From: Monomorium pharaonis
Taxonomy: Eukaryota > Arthropoda > Insecta > Hymenoptera > Formicidae
DNA: 64,000 nt
Reading direction: 5' to 3'
NCBI RefSeq assembly: GCF_013373865.1
Contig: NC_050477.1
Location: 8,050,722-8,114,721, forward strand
The notes under the pieces were generated by a model. It did no database searches. It was given only the letters and a program-made list of their open reading frames with translations, and had not been told where the DNA came from. Every line of letters starts with the position of its first letter. Position 1 is the stretch's first letter. Of this stretch, positions 24,750 through 37,197 are shown one piece after another. Made by a program: the position numbers and the translations under genes.

Positions 24750-27700
24750 CATCTTATCGAGAGTTCACGTTTTTAATGGCGCGTTGTGAAACAAAGTTGT
24801 ACCAATTCGCGAAAGATGAATGTTTCGGAGTATCCGTATACAAATACGTCACTTGGTGAGAGCACGCACGCATGCATGCATGCATGTATGCATGATCGAT
24901 GCGTCGTCCGATCGGTGTAACCCGCGCTCACGTGCTCACCTGAAGCGGACTCGCTATTAATAAGCTATACTAATGGAATCCCGACTTACGTAGGCGGACC
25001 GATAAATTAATGTGGCAGAGACGTCCTGACAGATCGGTCGGTTAGTCAGTCGGCGTGTGCACGTGCTTAGGATCCTGCGAATTATTACACGTACATCAAC
25101 GGTAATTAACACGCGTGTCGAACTTTCTCATTTCTTCTCGGCCAGGGAAAAAAATGTGATGCTTCGGCACGTGTTCATGTGCTTCGAGTCGCTCGTCGCG
25201 CAACATTCCACGAATTTGTTCTTTTAATACGAGTGGTTTTTTTTTACGAATAAAATACTGAAAAAATGTAATTAATTTAAAATGAAGTTAATGCTATTTT
25301 TCGAGCTTAGATTTATTACTTGAATCGAATCGACTACACCGTAGATTGCGCAAATGTAATCGTGATAGTTAAAGATTAAACGGAAAATGTATATGAATTA
25401 TACTTGGTGCTGTACGTGGGGCATGCGGCACATGCAACGTACAGTTCAAATTTGAGACGGTTTGCGACGGTCGTTTAACGCGAGCGGCGTATAACGCGGT
25501 GTGTTATTTTGCTTTGATATTTGACGTGAGCGATAATGCGGCGTGATAAGGTAGACATTACGCGAGACGTTGCAATAATAATCGAGCGTGTGTTTGTCAT
25601 TAATTATACGACTTTTCGAAGGCAGTAGAACGAATTATAACATGATCGAGAAGTGGTTAGCGCAGTTTACGTAGGTTGCCGCACGAAGGAATCCGTGGGA
25701 ACCTATCATTTCGCAGTAATTTCTCGCCACGTCGGTGGCGACTCGCGTAAACGACCGGATAAAATGCCTCCCATGAGATTAAATTAATCGGATTAATTAG
25801 TCACAAATGCGTTCTCGGATATCAACGCATTCGCTAGCGCATCAAGAGTGACATTCTTCACTCTCTCCAAGCTGTATCTACCTTTTCTTTAAATACACGT
25901 TATATTTTCTTAAGTCTGCTTTAAATAGACTGCCTTGCAAGATTATCTTATTTAATTCTATACCTTTAAGTATCTAGTTTTTTCAGTATTGAGAAAGAAA
26001 TAGACTGTGATTTAAATAAAAGATAAGTTTTCGCAAATGAAGGGTTTGTAAAGTATACGTTTATATAGTCAGAGAAATTTGCGAAAAAATATAACACAAT
26101 TATAGAAATACTACTGTTTTCTTTTCAACGAGCCTCCCCCCTGCGGATCTCGTCGTTGCGAAAATCGAGAGCCATCCGTGCGACTTTCCTAATCACGGAC
26201 ATCTGGACGGTGAGTGCGATGCAACGCGGTGCGCGAATTGGGTCGACGGGTGTCCTCAGGATTGGATGAGAGAGAAAGTGTTGCTTCTGAGAGAGCGTCG
26301 GCGGGTGTACCATCGGCGCAGCGCACCGGTTCTCCCACATCGTCCGTCCTGCCTGTCGCTCGAGCGTGTGCTGCAGTCGACGCGAAGCGGAGTGACGCCT
26401 ACTCGCGCGGTCGTAACGCGCCGCGGGTGGTCGCGTTTTCCGCGCGCGCTAACTTTTCCGCGTACTACTCGCGTGACTCGATCGTCACCGCGGAGACGGT
26501 TTATTATCCCCCTGCCGCGCCGTTATAACGTTTGCGAAATCGACGGCGAGACGTGATCGCACTTGCGAGAGCGTCCGCTCCGCGATGCGCGCACGATCGC
26601 AAAGTGCAGGCGACAGGATCTGATCGTTGCCGATGGTCCGCGACCGAGCGTAATTGTTTATTCAGATGCGCTGATTTGTCGGCGCTTTTTACGCGAACGG
26701 CTATTCGCGTTTCGCATAGGAGATTGCGAGCTATCGGGCACTTGTGAGAAGCCCTCGTATATTGAAATCGCTATCGCTGTCGTTTAATGTCTATGACGCG
26801 GCAGGATCACGACGTACCGCGACCAACCGGCACCGCAGGATCAAACCGGAGAATCGGCATGACTCGGCCGGACACCGAGGAACGCGCGACCGAGCCGCGT
26901 TCGTTACAGGTGTTCGTTCGCGTTCTCCGCGGCTAATCGGCCTGCACGATCTTATCGGGGAAAAAATTCACCGGCGAATGCCGGCGAAGACCTAACGAAG
27001 TTACTCCTCGTGACATCGCCAAGCATTTGCACATACCGCAAATGCAGCCAACCGCGAGGCCAGAGGCGAGAGAGGACGTTGGACTATGCGTTGATATCGA
27101 ACGCATAGACTCCCGATGCGATTCTGTACGATAAAGACGCGATTAATGATCGTGATTAAATGAGAGGGATTTTTCGGCGACAGTGATAAGGGTCACCTTA
27201 GTAACTCTCGTTATTCCCGTGCGCGATTCTTCGAAACCAGTATCAACTTAGCGGTTAGTGAGCGGAAGAGAGGAGAAAACAGGAAGAGAGCTTCTATTTG
27301 TGCCGCGCGGAGATTCCTCTCTCCATCCGGGCATGCGGATGACTTATCATTTTCTACTTTGTGAGAGATACTGCGCGTCGCACAGAAATTACATCTCGAC
27401 GTCGATTTATCGTACGCTCTCATGCTAACTTATCAGCTGCTACAAGATTACGCGATTTTTTCTTCGTATCTTTTGATACCGGGACATAATTGCGTTCATT
27501 CACTTTCCATTGTCGGGATCTGTTAAAAGCAAGACCGGTAATCTTGGGACATCTCATTATTATAATATTTTATGTTATAGAGTTAATTTAAAAGTTTCAG
27601 AAGCTATAATGATAAAAAAATGAAAAAGATCTATAAGAGTATAGAGGGGAAAGGAGGAGTATTCATTAATCGAATTCTTTTTCTTAATGGATCCTTTTTA

Positions 27701-27848
27701 GACTAGTGTATGTGAATCACAACCTTAGCCAGGTAAACTTACTAGGCCAATGGTAGTAGATTTGTTTGCGTTACATATGCACTTTTTGTACTCGGCATCT
27801 TCGTTTTCTTTTTCTCCAACGTGAGAATATATATTTATCTTGTTTTAG
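24750..27848. other. Non-coding; CpG-rich block at 26.1-27.1 kb
   Basis: The CATG repeat is followed by mixed sequence. The dense CpG block at 26120-27000 carries a plus-strand donor-like GGACG|GTGAGT near 26209 and an acceptor-like TTACAG near 26908, so 5' UTR exons are possible. A perfect 9-bp hairpin (CTATGCGTT, 7-nt loop) lies at 27084-27108. Confidence 0.4.
24871..24894. repeat. (CATG)n repeat
   Basis: Self-complementary CATGCATGCATGCATG tract with one T interruption, able to form a cruciform. Confidence 0.75.
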
Positions 27849-27911
27849 GTGCAAAAATTTTTGGGGATTTAATGCGGACAATCCTATTACCGAGTATTCT
27901 TACCCGATTGG
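27849..27911 (+). CDS. Candidate 63-nt internal exon, unidentified
   Basis: The acceptor ATTTATCTTGTTTTAG ends at 27848 and the donor TTGG|GTAAGA follows 27911. Two reading frames are open across the 63 nt. One reads CKNFWGFNADNPITEYSYPI and the other AKIFGDLMRTILLPSILTRL. The length is a multiple of three, so it could be a cassette exon. No partner exon was recognised and two open frames in 63 nt is not unusual, so confidence is low. Confidence 0.2.
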
Positions 27912-27919
27912 GTAAGATT

Positions 27920-30210
27920 GTTGTAATTCCTACACTAGCGTATATTAAAAAAAAAACCTCGATTAATGATTCATCAGTGTATAGAAATAAGAACACATTC
28001 ACATTAACATTCGGAAAAGCAGAATGTGAAAAATAAAATTCTATCATTGGTAAGAATATATGGACAGTGCAATTTGCATTTCTGATTCTGTTTTTCTGAA
28101 TTCTGTTTTTCGCTTCTAATGTGAATGCGTCCTTAAGTGCATACGGCATGAAAAGTGTCAATAAAAGTTGTGCGCATTTAGAAGTTTTATTCTTATTTGG
28201 TAATGCGTAATGGTAGACAAGAGTGGCTTTTGCATTAATAATTTACGTGATGCTCGAGATCGGACTGCCGATATCACGTTGCATCGCGATAAAAACAAAT
28301 TTATGGCGTACCCGGAAGAGAAGCGTTGAACGTAATAGGTCGGATCGTCACGTAGCGTGACTGTCCCAAACCGCAAATCCAGCGAAGTCACTGCGTCAAC
28401 TGGTCGTGCAATTTGCATTCGGAGAAGAAAAACAGAGAGAAGGAGAGAGGGGGAGAAAAATAAAAGGGCGGCTTCTAGAGGCACAGTTATATCACGAGCG
28501 GTATGCGCGAAATGCCTTGCGTTGCTGCACACATGCGGGATCGGAATGTCAGTGGACGAGATTCCACCGGTCGACGATTTCCTCCGGGCGGGAAAAGAGG
28601 GTACTCGAGGACATACCGAAGGTATTCCGCGACGGGGAATATTTTCTGCTGATGTACGCGAGCGAACAGCAGATTGATTTGAAAACATTGCACATGAATA
28701 TTAGTTATATTCATATATACATTGAACTTTTGTATTCGTGAGTTTAAATCTTTGGACAACAATAGTATTCTTTAATTAATGTATATTATTCACTAATGAC
28801 AGTTCTTATTTCAGTACTATACTCGTAGCTTATACTAGTGATATATGTATATTAGTTTTTAGAACAGTCGGTGAGAATATCTCCCCTTAATCACTGAAAA
28901 TCAGTAAATAGTCATTGATTATTACAGTTATAAGCACTGCAAATGAGTAAGATTTAACCAACTCAGATTTAGAGAATAATTTTTGTGAGTAACAGAAAAT
29001 AAGATTACTCGAGATCGTTTGTTTGAAAAATTCTCTCTCAATGAACGGCCATTTCTTTTCTGTAATCGCAGAATTTCGGATTTTCGAAAGTCTTATCGCG
29101 CATGAGTAAAGAGGACATAGACCGGATTAGCCGCAATGTCTATTCGACATCGCGTTGTCGTCATCGATAATGACTGACATTGCGTTCGATACCGGACGAT
29201 CAGATCCCGCGTCGATTGATGGTTGTGGCTGGAAACGGGCTGTGTTCTTGTGCTCCCGGCTGCGGCACGGTACGGGATACCCGAAGCATCACTCTCTCAC
29301 GGCCCCGAGACGAAGCGCGACACTTCGGCGTGTATCGCGTAATAGACCGCGAGCGCTCGGTAATTTTCTGCTAATAACTCGCTAGCCTTTGGCCTCACAT
29401 GAACCACCGGGTATAAAATTGTCGATGAACCCGTCGTACATGCACCTTCGCTCCGACCATCGTCCAGTCGGCCAACGACGGAAATGGTATTCCGTACGTA
29501 CGCTCAACTAGCACGATAATTTATCGTGTTTTACAGGTAAAAATTAATTGATGCGCCTTTACAATATAAACTTTTTTTTGGTTTTTATTCGGGAAGATAA
29601 ACATAATTTATTTTTTGTCTTAGCTGCATCAGAGAGAAAAGCAAAGTAGATCGCAGTTTTTGTCCAACTGAGGAATTAGAAGTCCGCGCTCGCAATGATC
29701 TCGCATCTTTCGATTTTGATCTTTATACATTTCATGAAACGAAAAGGTGCTTGAGAAATGAATAGATTTCAATTTAGAGATTTGCGGTATTATGAAAGAA
29801 AGAAAGAAAATTCTAATGAGGTCTTTAAAACAAATTTGTATGCTCGCTACATCGTTTGTAAGAATATATTGAGATCGAGTTATAAAAATAAAAAAGAAAA
29901 AAATCTAGCGTTGAAGATAAACGTTTAAATGATCAACGAAGCGAACGCTTAACCGCAGCCCGCGCTGTATTCTATCAGGGCGAGACCGCAAGTGTCTAAT
30001 CAGCCGATTCGACGCTTTAAATCGTCGTCTTGTTCCATTAGCTTGTACGATATCCGATCTTATACTATCCGGAATCGCCCTGAAGCGGAGCATATTCTTT
30101 GAGCTGAATCTGAGATTTGCCGAAGAAAGAGAGGAAGAGAGTGAACTCCCTTTCAACCCCTCCACAGCAAGATATCGCGCGCCTTCTTCGTGTTATCGCA
30201 GACCGACGGC
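27920..30210. other. Non-coding, mixed composition
   Basis: GC-richer patches at 28240-28650 and 29050-29500 with overlapping chance frames on both strands. A short palindrome, CACGATAATTTATCGTG, lies near 29514. No supported gene. Confidence 0.45.
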
Positions 30211-30490
30211 GATACTTACCGTTGTCAAAGCCGACCGCGCGCACGAGCCGATCCCGCTCGCGAGGTAGTTATAGGCAGCGACCGGTGCTATTCCGAGATA
30301 ATACCCTCGCCCGGTGGTCCAGAACACGGAAACGGCTCGCGATAGAGTTCCCGCGATCGTCGGCGAAAGGCGGAGGGAGAGGCCAATCGTAATAAAGAGC
30401 AATAGCGCGAAGGATCGGAGACAACTCGTTAGCCTTGTCGCATAGATAACATCGTACCTGGTCATAAAGAGGCTCTATGGGTCGATGCAC
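30211..30490 (-). other. Possible first or non-coding exon ending in a consensus donor
   Basis: On the minus strand the sequence reads GACAACG|GTAAGTATC, a near-perfect donor, with the exon ending at 30211. The 280 nt before it are CpG-rich and sit at the edge of the AT-rich island. Two frames are open for 73-91 codons, but hand-counted G+C at codon position 2 is high (about 48-58 percent), unlike coding sequence. A 5' UTR exon or chance donor is more likely than a coding exon. Confidence 0.2.
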
Positions 30491-31227
30491 TTATGGGGAA
30501 ATTACTTTAAAGGTTTAATCAATTCTTTATTTTTGTTCATCTAAATTATTTTTTAAATAAATTTCAGATATAGTCCAAGAAATTAGAATACCAAGAATTC
30601 TGAATAATCTTCGAATATTTGAAAACCAAGCCTTGCTTACAAAGTTTTTTAATTTCAAAGATAGTTTTCTTATACTAGATTTTATTTTATTTATTTTTTT
30701 CCATTATTCAATGTATAAAAGTTGTACAAAATATATTCTTTAAATATTTAAATTACGCTATCATAGTAAAGTAACTTGACATTAATTCATTTTTTATAAA
30801 ATGCAATATAATTAATGTTTATTAATTAAAATTATATTAAAATTATTTTTTTAGATTGTTTTACATATATGGGAAGATCGCTAATACTGAACGTTATGTG
30901 TAATAAAAAATATATTTTCATGATTGAAAGTCGCTTCATAATTCATTATGACAGCACTATCACAAATTAGTGAGAGATCTTACGGTTTGTGTAAAATAAT
31001 GTATAACCATTTAACATTTAAACAGCGGATTTATATATTCTTCAGGATCACTGTAAAAAGAAAATTACTAATATTAATAAACTTTATAATAGTGATAAAA
31101 TAGGAATAAAGAAAGTCAGAAGGCTTTATGATATAAAATGCAAACAAAAGAATTAATTTTAAATTTAATATGTAAATATGAATGCATTTTAATAATAATA
31201 GCACAGTTTAAATTTATACTTAATAAG

Positions 31228-33795
31228 CTATACTGACACAACAGAAGAATTGGTTGAAGTTGATGTAGCTATCATGGTCTTTATGGGAGTTGTAGTGCGT
31301 ACTATTGTAGCAGTCGGGGAAGGTGTGATAGGTGCAGGACTGGTATTGACTATAACAGTTGGAACAAAGAATTAATTATTAGTAATATTAATTGTGCATA
31401 TCTAATAATTATAAAAAATGAAAAATGAGAGAAAGCTCTATGTGTGCGATAATAAGAAAGATTGATTTTGAAGTCAATATGCTGATATTAATGTGTCTCG
31501 ATAATAATGTTTCTAAAAATTAAACTCGATACTTACCTGGTAATCGCTGTGGAACTGAAACTAATGGTAATTTTGGTGGGATGTACGACTGTTGTGAAAC
31601 AGGTAATGGCAATTGGGACTGTTGTGAAGTTTGCAGCTCTTGTGAAATAAACGTCGACTGTTGTGACTGTTGTGAAGATCGCGACTCATTTTTGTGTCGT
31701 GAAACACGTGGCAATGGTGGTATCTAGGATAAGAAATTTGTTGTTTATAAAAATAACTTATTTATTTTTATTACTTAACTTACAGTTTAAAAAAAAGGAA
31801 AATTAGAAAATTTTACGACAATAAAAAAAATACTGAAACTAACTTGTAACACGTTACTGCATACGTACGTATAGTTATTTATTATAATTAATATAAATAT
31901 ATTGTACGATGCTAAACGTTTTAGCATTTTTTAGACTTTTTCTATTGATATAACATAAGGAAAAATGTTACCAAAATATATAATAACCAAGACACGCAAT
32001 GAGAATGATATAATATAAAAATTATATATAGAAAAATTGTAAACTATTTAAATATCTTAATTAAAAATCTTTTTAATTACGCTTATTTACTTCACGCATG
32101 ACATGTTTCATTTCTTATTAATATATAAGTATATTCACACATATTACATGGTTTACTTACATTATATATATTTATGTTTCCTTGTCTTGTAATAATTCTA
32201 TTTATTTCTGGAGATGAAAGCCTCCTTTGTCTTGTGATAATTCCAATATTTTGTTCTGAGCGCGGAAAAAAATATTCCTGTTCACGTGATTTACAAAGAC
32301 AAAAGTGATGAAACCAAATACCGAAACGATGCCAAAGAATTCTCAAGCAGTTACAGATGCATCTTGAGATACGAGCATTAGGACACCTAATTAAATTAAA
32401 TATTTTTAATTAAATATTTTTGTATATGTATATGAAGAATCTAGAAAGTAATAAAGTACATATGAAGTAAATCATTGCAATAGTAAATAATAACTTGATA
32501 AAAATTTGCAATGTAATTGCAGTTTGTTGTTTTACTATTTATTTAAAATAAATGATGTAAAATAGAAAAGATTTTTTAAAAACTTGCAATTTGCAATTGG
32601 ATCTTTTTTACTATGTGTACGTGTAATTATGTGTTTTATTTACGTCTGTCGATTAATTTCATTATTGTATATATGTAAGATTAAAATGAATATTTTATAT
32701 AATATTTAATATTTTAAAATTAAAATACCTTAAAATAAAAAATGAAATACAATATCTTGTAAAAATTATAGCTTTTTATAACTATCTAAATACTTCATAT
32801 AAATACATATATACATATGATCAAATGACAAAATTGAATTATATAAAAGAAATAACACTAAATAAAATAAAAATATAGACAAATATATTTAAGATATTTA
32901 ATGTTAATTTATATATAAAATTGCATGTTGTAAAAATTGAATGCATATTTCTAAAATATTTTGCAGTAAAAATTTAGCATTATTTTGCTTTATATTTTAC
33001 TTTTTATAATATATTTATATATTATAAAAATTTATTATATAATTATTATAAAAATATGATATATAACTATATATTTATAATAGTTTAAAAATATATTATA
33101 AAAATATATCATGAAATATATAATATATAAATATATAATACAAATTAATCAATGATAAAAATTATATAAGCATGCATGAAAGAATTCTATTTACCAAAAG
33201 TGACAATATAAATTGGAATTTATAATTAACATTATGAGAACACCAAATCCAAAACCAGAACCAAACCAATAATAATTAGGCCATTTCAGGATATTTGATA
33301 TTCTATAGTATACATATCTATTTGGATTGATATCTTTATATTCTTTTATAATGTTTTTTTTATCTGAAATGTCCGTTACTGATGTATTTGTTAGTGATAC
33401 AGTCATATTTTCCGTTACTGCATCTATATTAGAAAAATATAATCATAATTAGTAGAATAACTATATTAATAGAAAAATCATATTTATCACTAAAATTTGA
33501 TGCAAACCGTATAGGATTTTCTACTTCATTGATATATTTAAAATAATTATATCTATTATTTTAACAAATTAATTTTTTTGTAATAACTATTTACATATTA
33601 AAGGACTAATTTTGTCAAATATAAATTGAAATGGACATGAATAAATTCTGTTGCTTTTAAACAAAAATATATTTTTATATTAATAAATTTTACTTATTTA
33701 TAAAGCATTATTTTTGTTTAGATGTAAATTACTTTACCTGAAATTAAAGTAATAAAGACGATGATCCATAGTGTTGGCATCATAGTGTGAAACAT
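31228..33795 (-). CDS. Five-exon gene for an unrecognised single-pass membrane protein (273 aa)
   Basis: Coding exons in transcript order are 33795-33738, 33423-33195, 32386-32161, 31723-31537 and 31349-31228. They total 822 nt, or 273 codons plus TAG. Introns are 314, 808, 437 and 187 nt, with donors GTAAAG, GTAAAT, GTAAGT, GTAAGT and acceptors ending ATAG, TTAG, CTAG, ATAG. Phases 1, 2, 0, 1 all match. Predicted protein: hydrophobic signal-like segment at about 6-19; short ectodomain with sequons N25 (NMT) and N32 (NTS); Tyr/Trp-rich stretch leading into a transmembrane helix at about 72-95 containing GSGFGFGVLIMLII; cysteines 93, 97, 105, 107, 109, 125, 127 just after it; Arg-rich stretch near 130-163; SQQS repeats at about 188-217; final 40 residues with 18 Ser/Thr. 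ATGs at 33783 and 33780 are in frame, so 268-273 aa are possible. I do not recognise the family. A cell-surface or endomembrane location is inferred. Confidence 0.8.
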
Positions 33796-33882
33796 TCAGA
33801 TTTTTCCTTTACTACACTTGGGTAGAATCACTTTGCTTGATTCAAATAATTGTATTTAATATCTTGCTATGTAGCCTAGTGT
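33796..33882 (-). other. Probable 5' UTR of the five-exon membrane-protein gene, with an upstream splice acceptor
   Basis: Reading the minus strand, a good acceptor (TTAATTTCAG) ends at 33883. About 87 nt of AT-rich sequence then lead to the first in-frame ATG at 33795, which is preceded directly by an in-frame TGA. This suggests that the first coding exon begins with untranslated sequence and that a further non-coding exon and the promoter lie at higher coordinates. I could not identify that exon. Confidence 0.4.
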
Positions 33883-35299
33883 CTGAAATTAATAACATTA
33901 AAAATTAATGATGAGTTTGTTTTGAATGTTTGAATAATGGAGAATATAACAATATATTATTTCTGACAGCTTATATTTTATTTAAAACGGTGAAAAGATA
34001 AATTCTAAAGAAGATTAGATAAAAAGGGAAATATAAATCAGATTAAGATCGGAATAGAAAAATAATAAAAATATATTTTGAAGAAAAAAATAGAATACAA
34101 TTTTTAAAGTAAGAACGTCTATTAGTGCTTATCATGTATATACAAAATAAATTTTCTGCTACAATTTATTATTATGGTCTATAATTATGGCAATAACATA
34201 GAATTAGAAAAATGAAAACTCAATAACATTGCTACGATTTTAATATAGCAAATTAAAATATTTACATTTATTTGACAAGCTTACGGAAAATAAAAGAATT
34301 TTAAATTTTGTCCGACGTACATCATAGAGATATATATTTTACAGATGAATTAATAATATAGTCAACATGGCAGATATTATAAACGTTTACATAATTAACA
34401 CTTAATTCTTTAGTAGACGATACGATAACAGCTTACTGATTAGCTATTCTATTTGTAAAAATTACGTGTCCTTAACATTATAAGACCTATTTGTGTTATC
34501 GAACTCTACCAAATTATTTATTATTTAACTTTTAAGAATCGTATTTCTGTCTTACGCGTGCTATCTTTCTCGAAATAATATTTAATTTATTAAGAATATT
34601 TAAGAATTTTATTTGATTTGATCATTATGATATACATATGTACATTGCTAATTTGAATTTCATTTCGACATAGATTATTAATAAAGATTGTCACCAACAA
34701 TTTAAACTAGTAATCACAACGGGAAAATTTTTTTGTATTTCTTAAAAGATCTGAGAAAGAAATGCCCTCTATACTAAAAAGAGATATCTGTATAAATCTC
34801 TCACTTTTTATAGTTAATTGAACTGTTTAAATAAGCTTGTTAAAATTTTATGTAAAATAATTGTTAATTCTTCTGTCTCGCTTATTTTTTTTTTACAAAT
34901 TGAAAAATTATTATGTTTTAACAACATATGTTTTCTACTCTTTAAATGACAATCATTGTATTATCATTGATTAGCAGTAATAAATGACTGTGATAATTAG
35001 TGAGTATTTTACCATCTTTTAGTAATTTCGGCTTCAATATATTATTACTGAAAGATCAGTGTATTTATTTTATTGATAAGTTATAAGTCTACTACTATAT
35101 AAAAAATCTATATATTTCTACTGACTTCACTGATTTTTCACTGATTGTACTTTAGAGAGTAAATTTCCTGAAGATTAAAGAATATGTTCGTCAACGAATT
35201 TGAATCAGTAGTCATTTTACTGATATTTTACAAACATGCTTAGTTCACAATTGCAATTTGGCTTGAGATTTAATTCGACAATGTGGATGCACCTTAAAG

Positions 35300-35830
35300 G
35301 GTCACACAGCACGTGGCTCATAGCTTACTTATGAATATTCGCCATTCGTTGAATTCGCAAATTAACAAGCAATATTAGTTATAACTAATTACAGAGATCT
35401 TGCGTCATTTAGTATTATCATCTATGCTTGTCATTTATATTTGCAGGTTGCAAACATAACTCTAATTTGAATAAGTTTGAAAAACATTGACAAATCAAAT
35501 GATCTAACAATGTGGCTTGTTGACTCGTGGTTTAGCAAGCCCATTTGATTCGCGATTTATTTATCAATAATAAAGCAGAATGACGAATCACGAATTACGA
35601 GCCACGAGGCACGATCCGCGAACCGCGTGCGGCAACATGCAAGCCGAGTCGTTGTAGCAATAACGAACAAACTACTCCGGCCACGTGGCCACGTGGCTCA
35701 CGATGCTATCCATTTAGTGAGTCGGTACACATCATAGAACCCTCGATTTTGCATTAAATTAAAGCTACGAGCATTTCGATGTTACACGATTTGGCTCACA
35801 ATGTTCTATATGAAGGCAATATTAAAACAC
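35300..35830. repeat. Patch of diverged repeats with three CACGTG E-boxes
   Basis: Variants of GTGGCTCA recur in both orientations (about 35313, 35513, 35600, 35693, 35792). CACGTG occurs at 35310-35315, 35682-35687 and 35690-35695, the last two only 8 bp apart. The patch is GC-rich relative to the AT island around it. It may be a decayed repeat or a cluster of bHLH binding sites. Confidence 0.4.
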
Positions 35831-37197
35831 GCTTTGTAGTATTTTATAAGAAAACATTTTTAGAAAACCTAACCTGTATGAAATTCTGCAATGAAAGGGC
35901 TTTCACAAACTTCTGAGGCTGACGAATTGTTTTGAAATCTTGAGAAAAGATTGTAAACTTGTATAAGGGTCACTAGTTGTTACTAAAAATCGTAGTGTTA
36001 AATCTTTCCTGTGCAATAACATATATATCTACATCAAGTATTTGAACTTTAGGGTGATTCTACCAATAAGTAAAGAAACTATGTGACGAAAAGCCATCTA
36101 TATGTGTAGTCGTCTCTGTTCAATCAACGCTTGGTGAAAAGAAAGAAAACACAAAATGACTCATGTTGTACAGTTTCTCTGTCAACACGCCATCTTCATA
36201 CTTTCTATAGAGAAACTTTTGAATACTGAATTTAGATATCATAATGATCCATATCAATGTATATTTGCACACTTATAATTTTTTAAAAATATGAGTGTTT
36301 TGCTTTTATTTTTGAATAAATCTCTAATTAAAAGGTTTAAAATTAATTGTTAAAATTTCTATGAAATTTTTATATTGGCCCCTTAATTTTTTGAAATTTT
36401 AATTTTTTAAGTAAATTATGATTGCCCTTTTGTTAGTTTTGTTAACATTAATCGATATTTTGTTATTAATATAAACATGGAAAAGAATGGTACATGTCCC
36501 CCAAAAAAATAAAATACAATTCATAAATTCAGGTAGCAAACTTATCATTCTCGGAATGGCATAAGTAAAAGTTGTATTTAATTTTATATACTAATATGCA
36601 TACTATTTTATGCACTATAGTGTTAAATTTTTTAATTAACAATAATTAATCATTAATTGTAATTAATATTAGTTTATATTATATCTACATATACATATAA
36701 TACATAAGATAAATTCGGGCACAAACAATTTATATATGGATCATTATGTAACACCGTCAATAAATCATTGACTATGAATATAATAAATTGTAAAAAATCT
36801 GTTAATGTTATTTATTTTTTGCGTAAAACTTTAATTAGATAGTTAAAACATGTGCAATAAAAGAATTATTACATTATTATTTTGTATTTCCGTTTACTTA
36901 TATTTTTTATTTTATGAAATTTTAAAGGCGCTTAGAAATTTCATACTCGTTGTCTTTCATGTTTTGGTAGATCACGAAAGTTCTGTAGTAGGTTTTCTCT
37001 TAACATCTTATTTTTCCAATTTGAATCTTTTTAATATTAACAAATGAACATAAAAATGTACAATTAATATGCTCCACTTTCATATTGTTATTACTGTTTT
37101 GATAATATGCATAGCAATTTATACGTTTTAATATTGTGATTTTAAATTCTTTAACTTACAAAATGATTTTATGTTCTTAATAACGATGTCTTTAATT

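Noticed and set aside
30193..30490. Two overlapping minus-strand frames (73 and 91 codons) before a consensus donor
   Set aside because: Neither shows coding-type base bias. The one that crosses the donor has high G+C at position 2. Kept only as a possible untranslated exon.
33814..36070. GTGATTCTACC near 36054 and its inverted copy near 33831, suspected transposon ends around the gene
   Set aside because: The two motifs point away from each other, similarity fades after about 12 bp, and no matching partner ends or target duplications were found.
36850..37047. 65-codon hydrophobic plus-strand frame
   Set aside because: A Phe/Leu/Ile-rich reading is expected from T-rich DNA. No splice sites or base bias support it.
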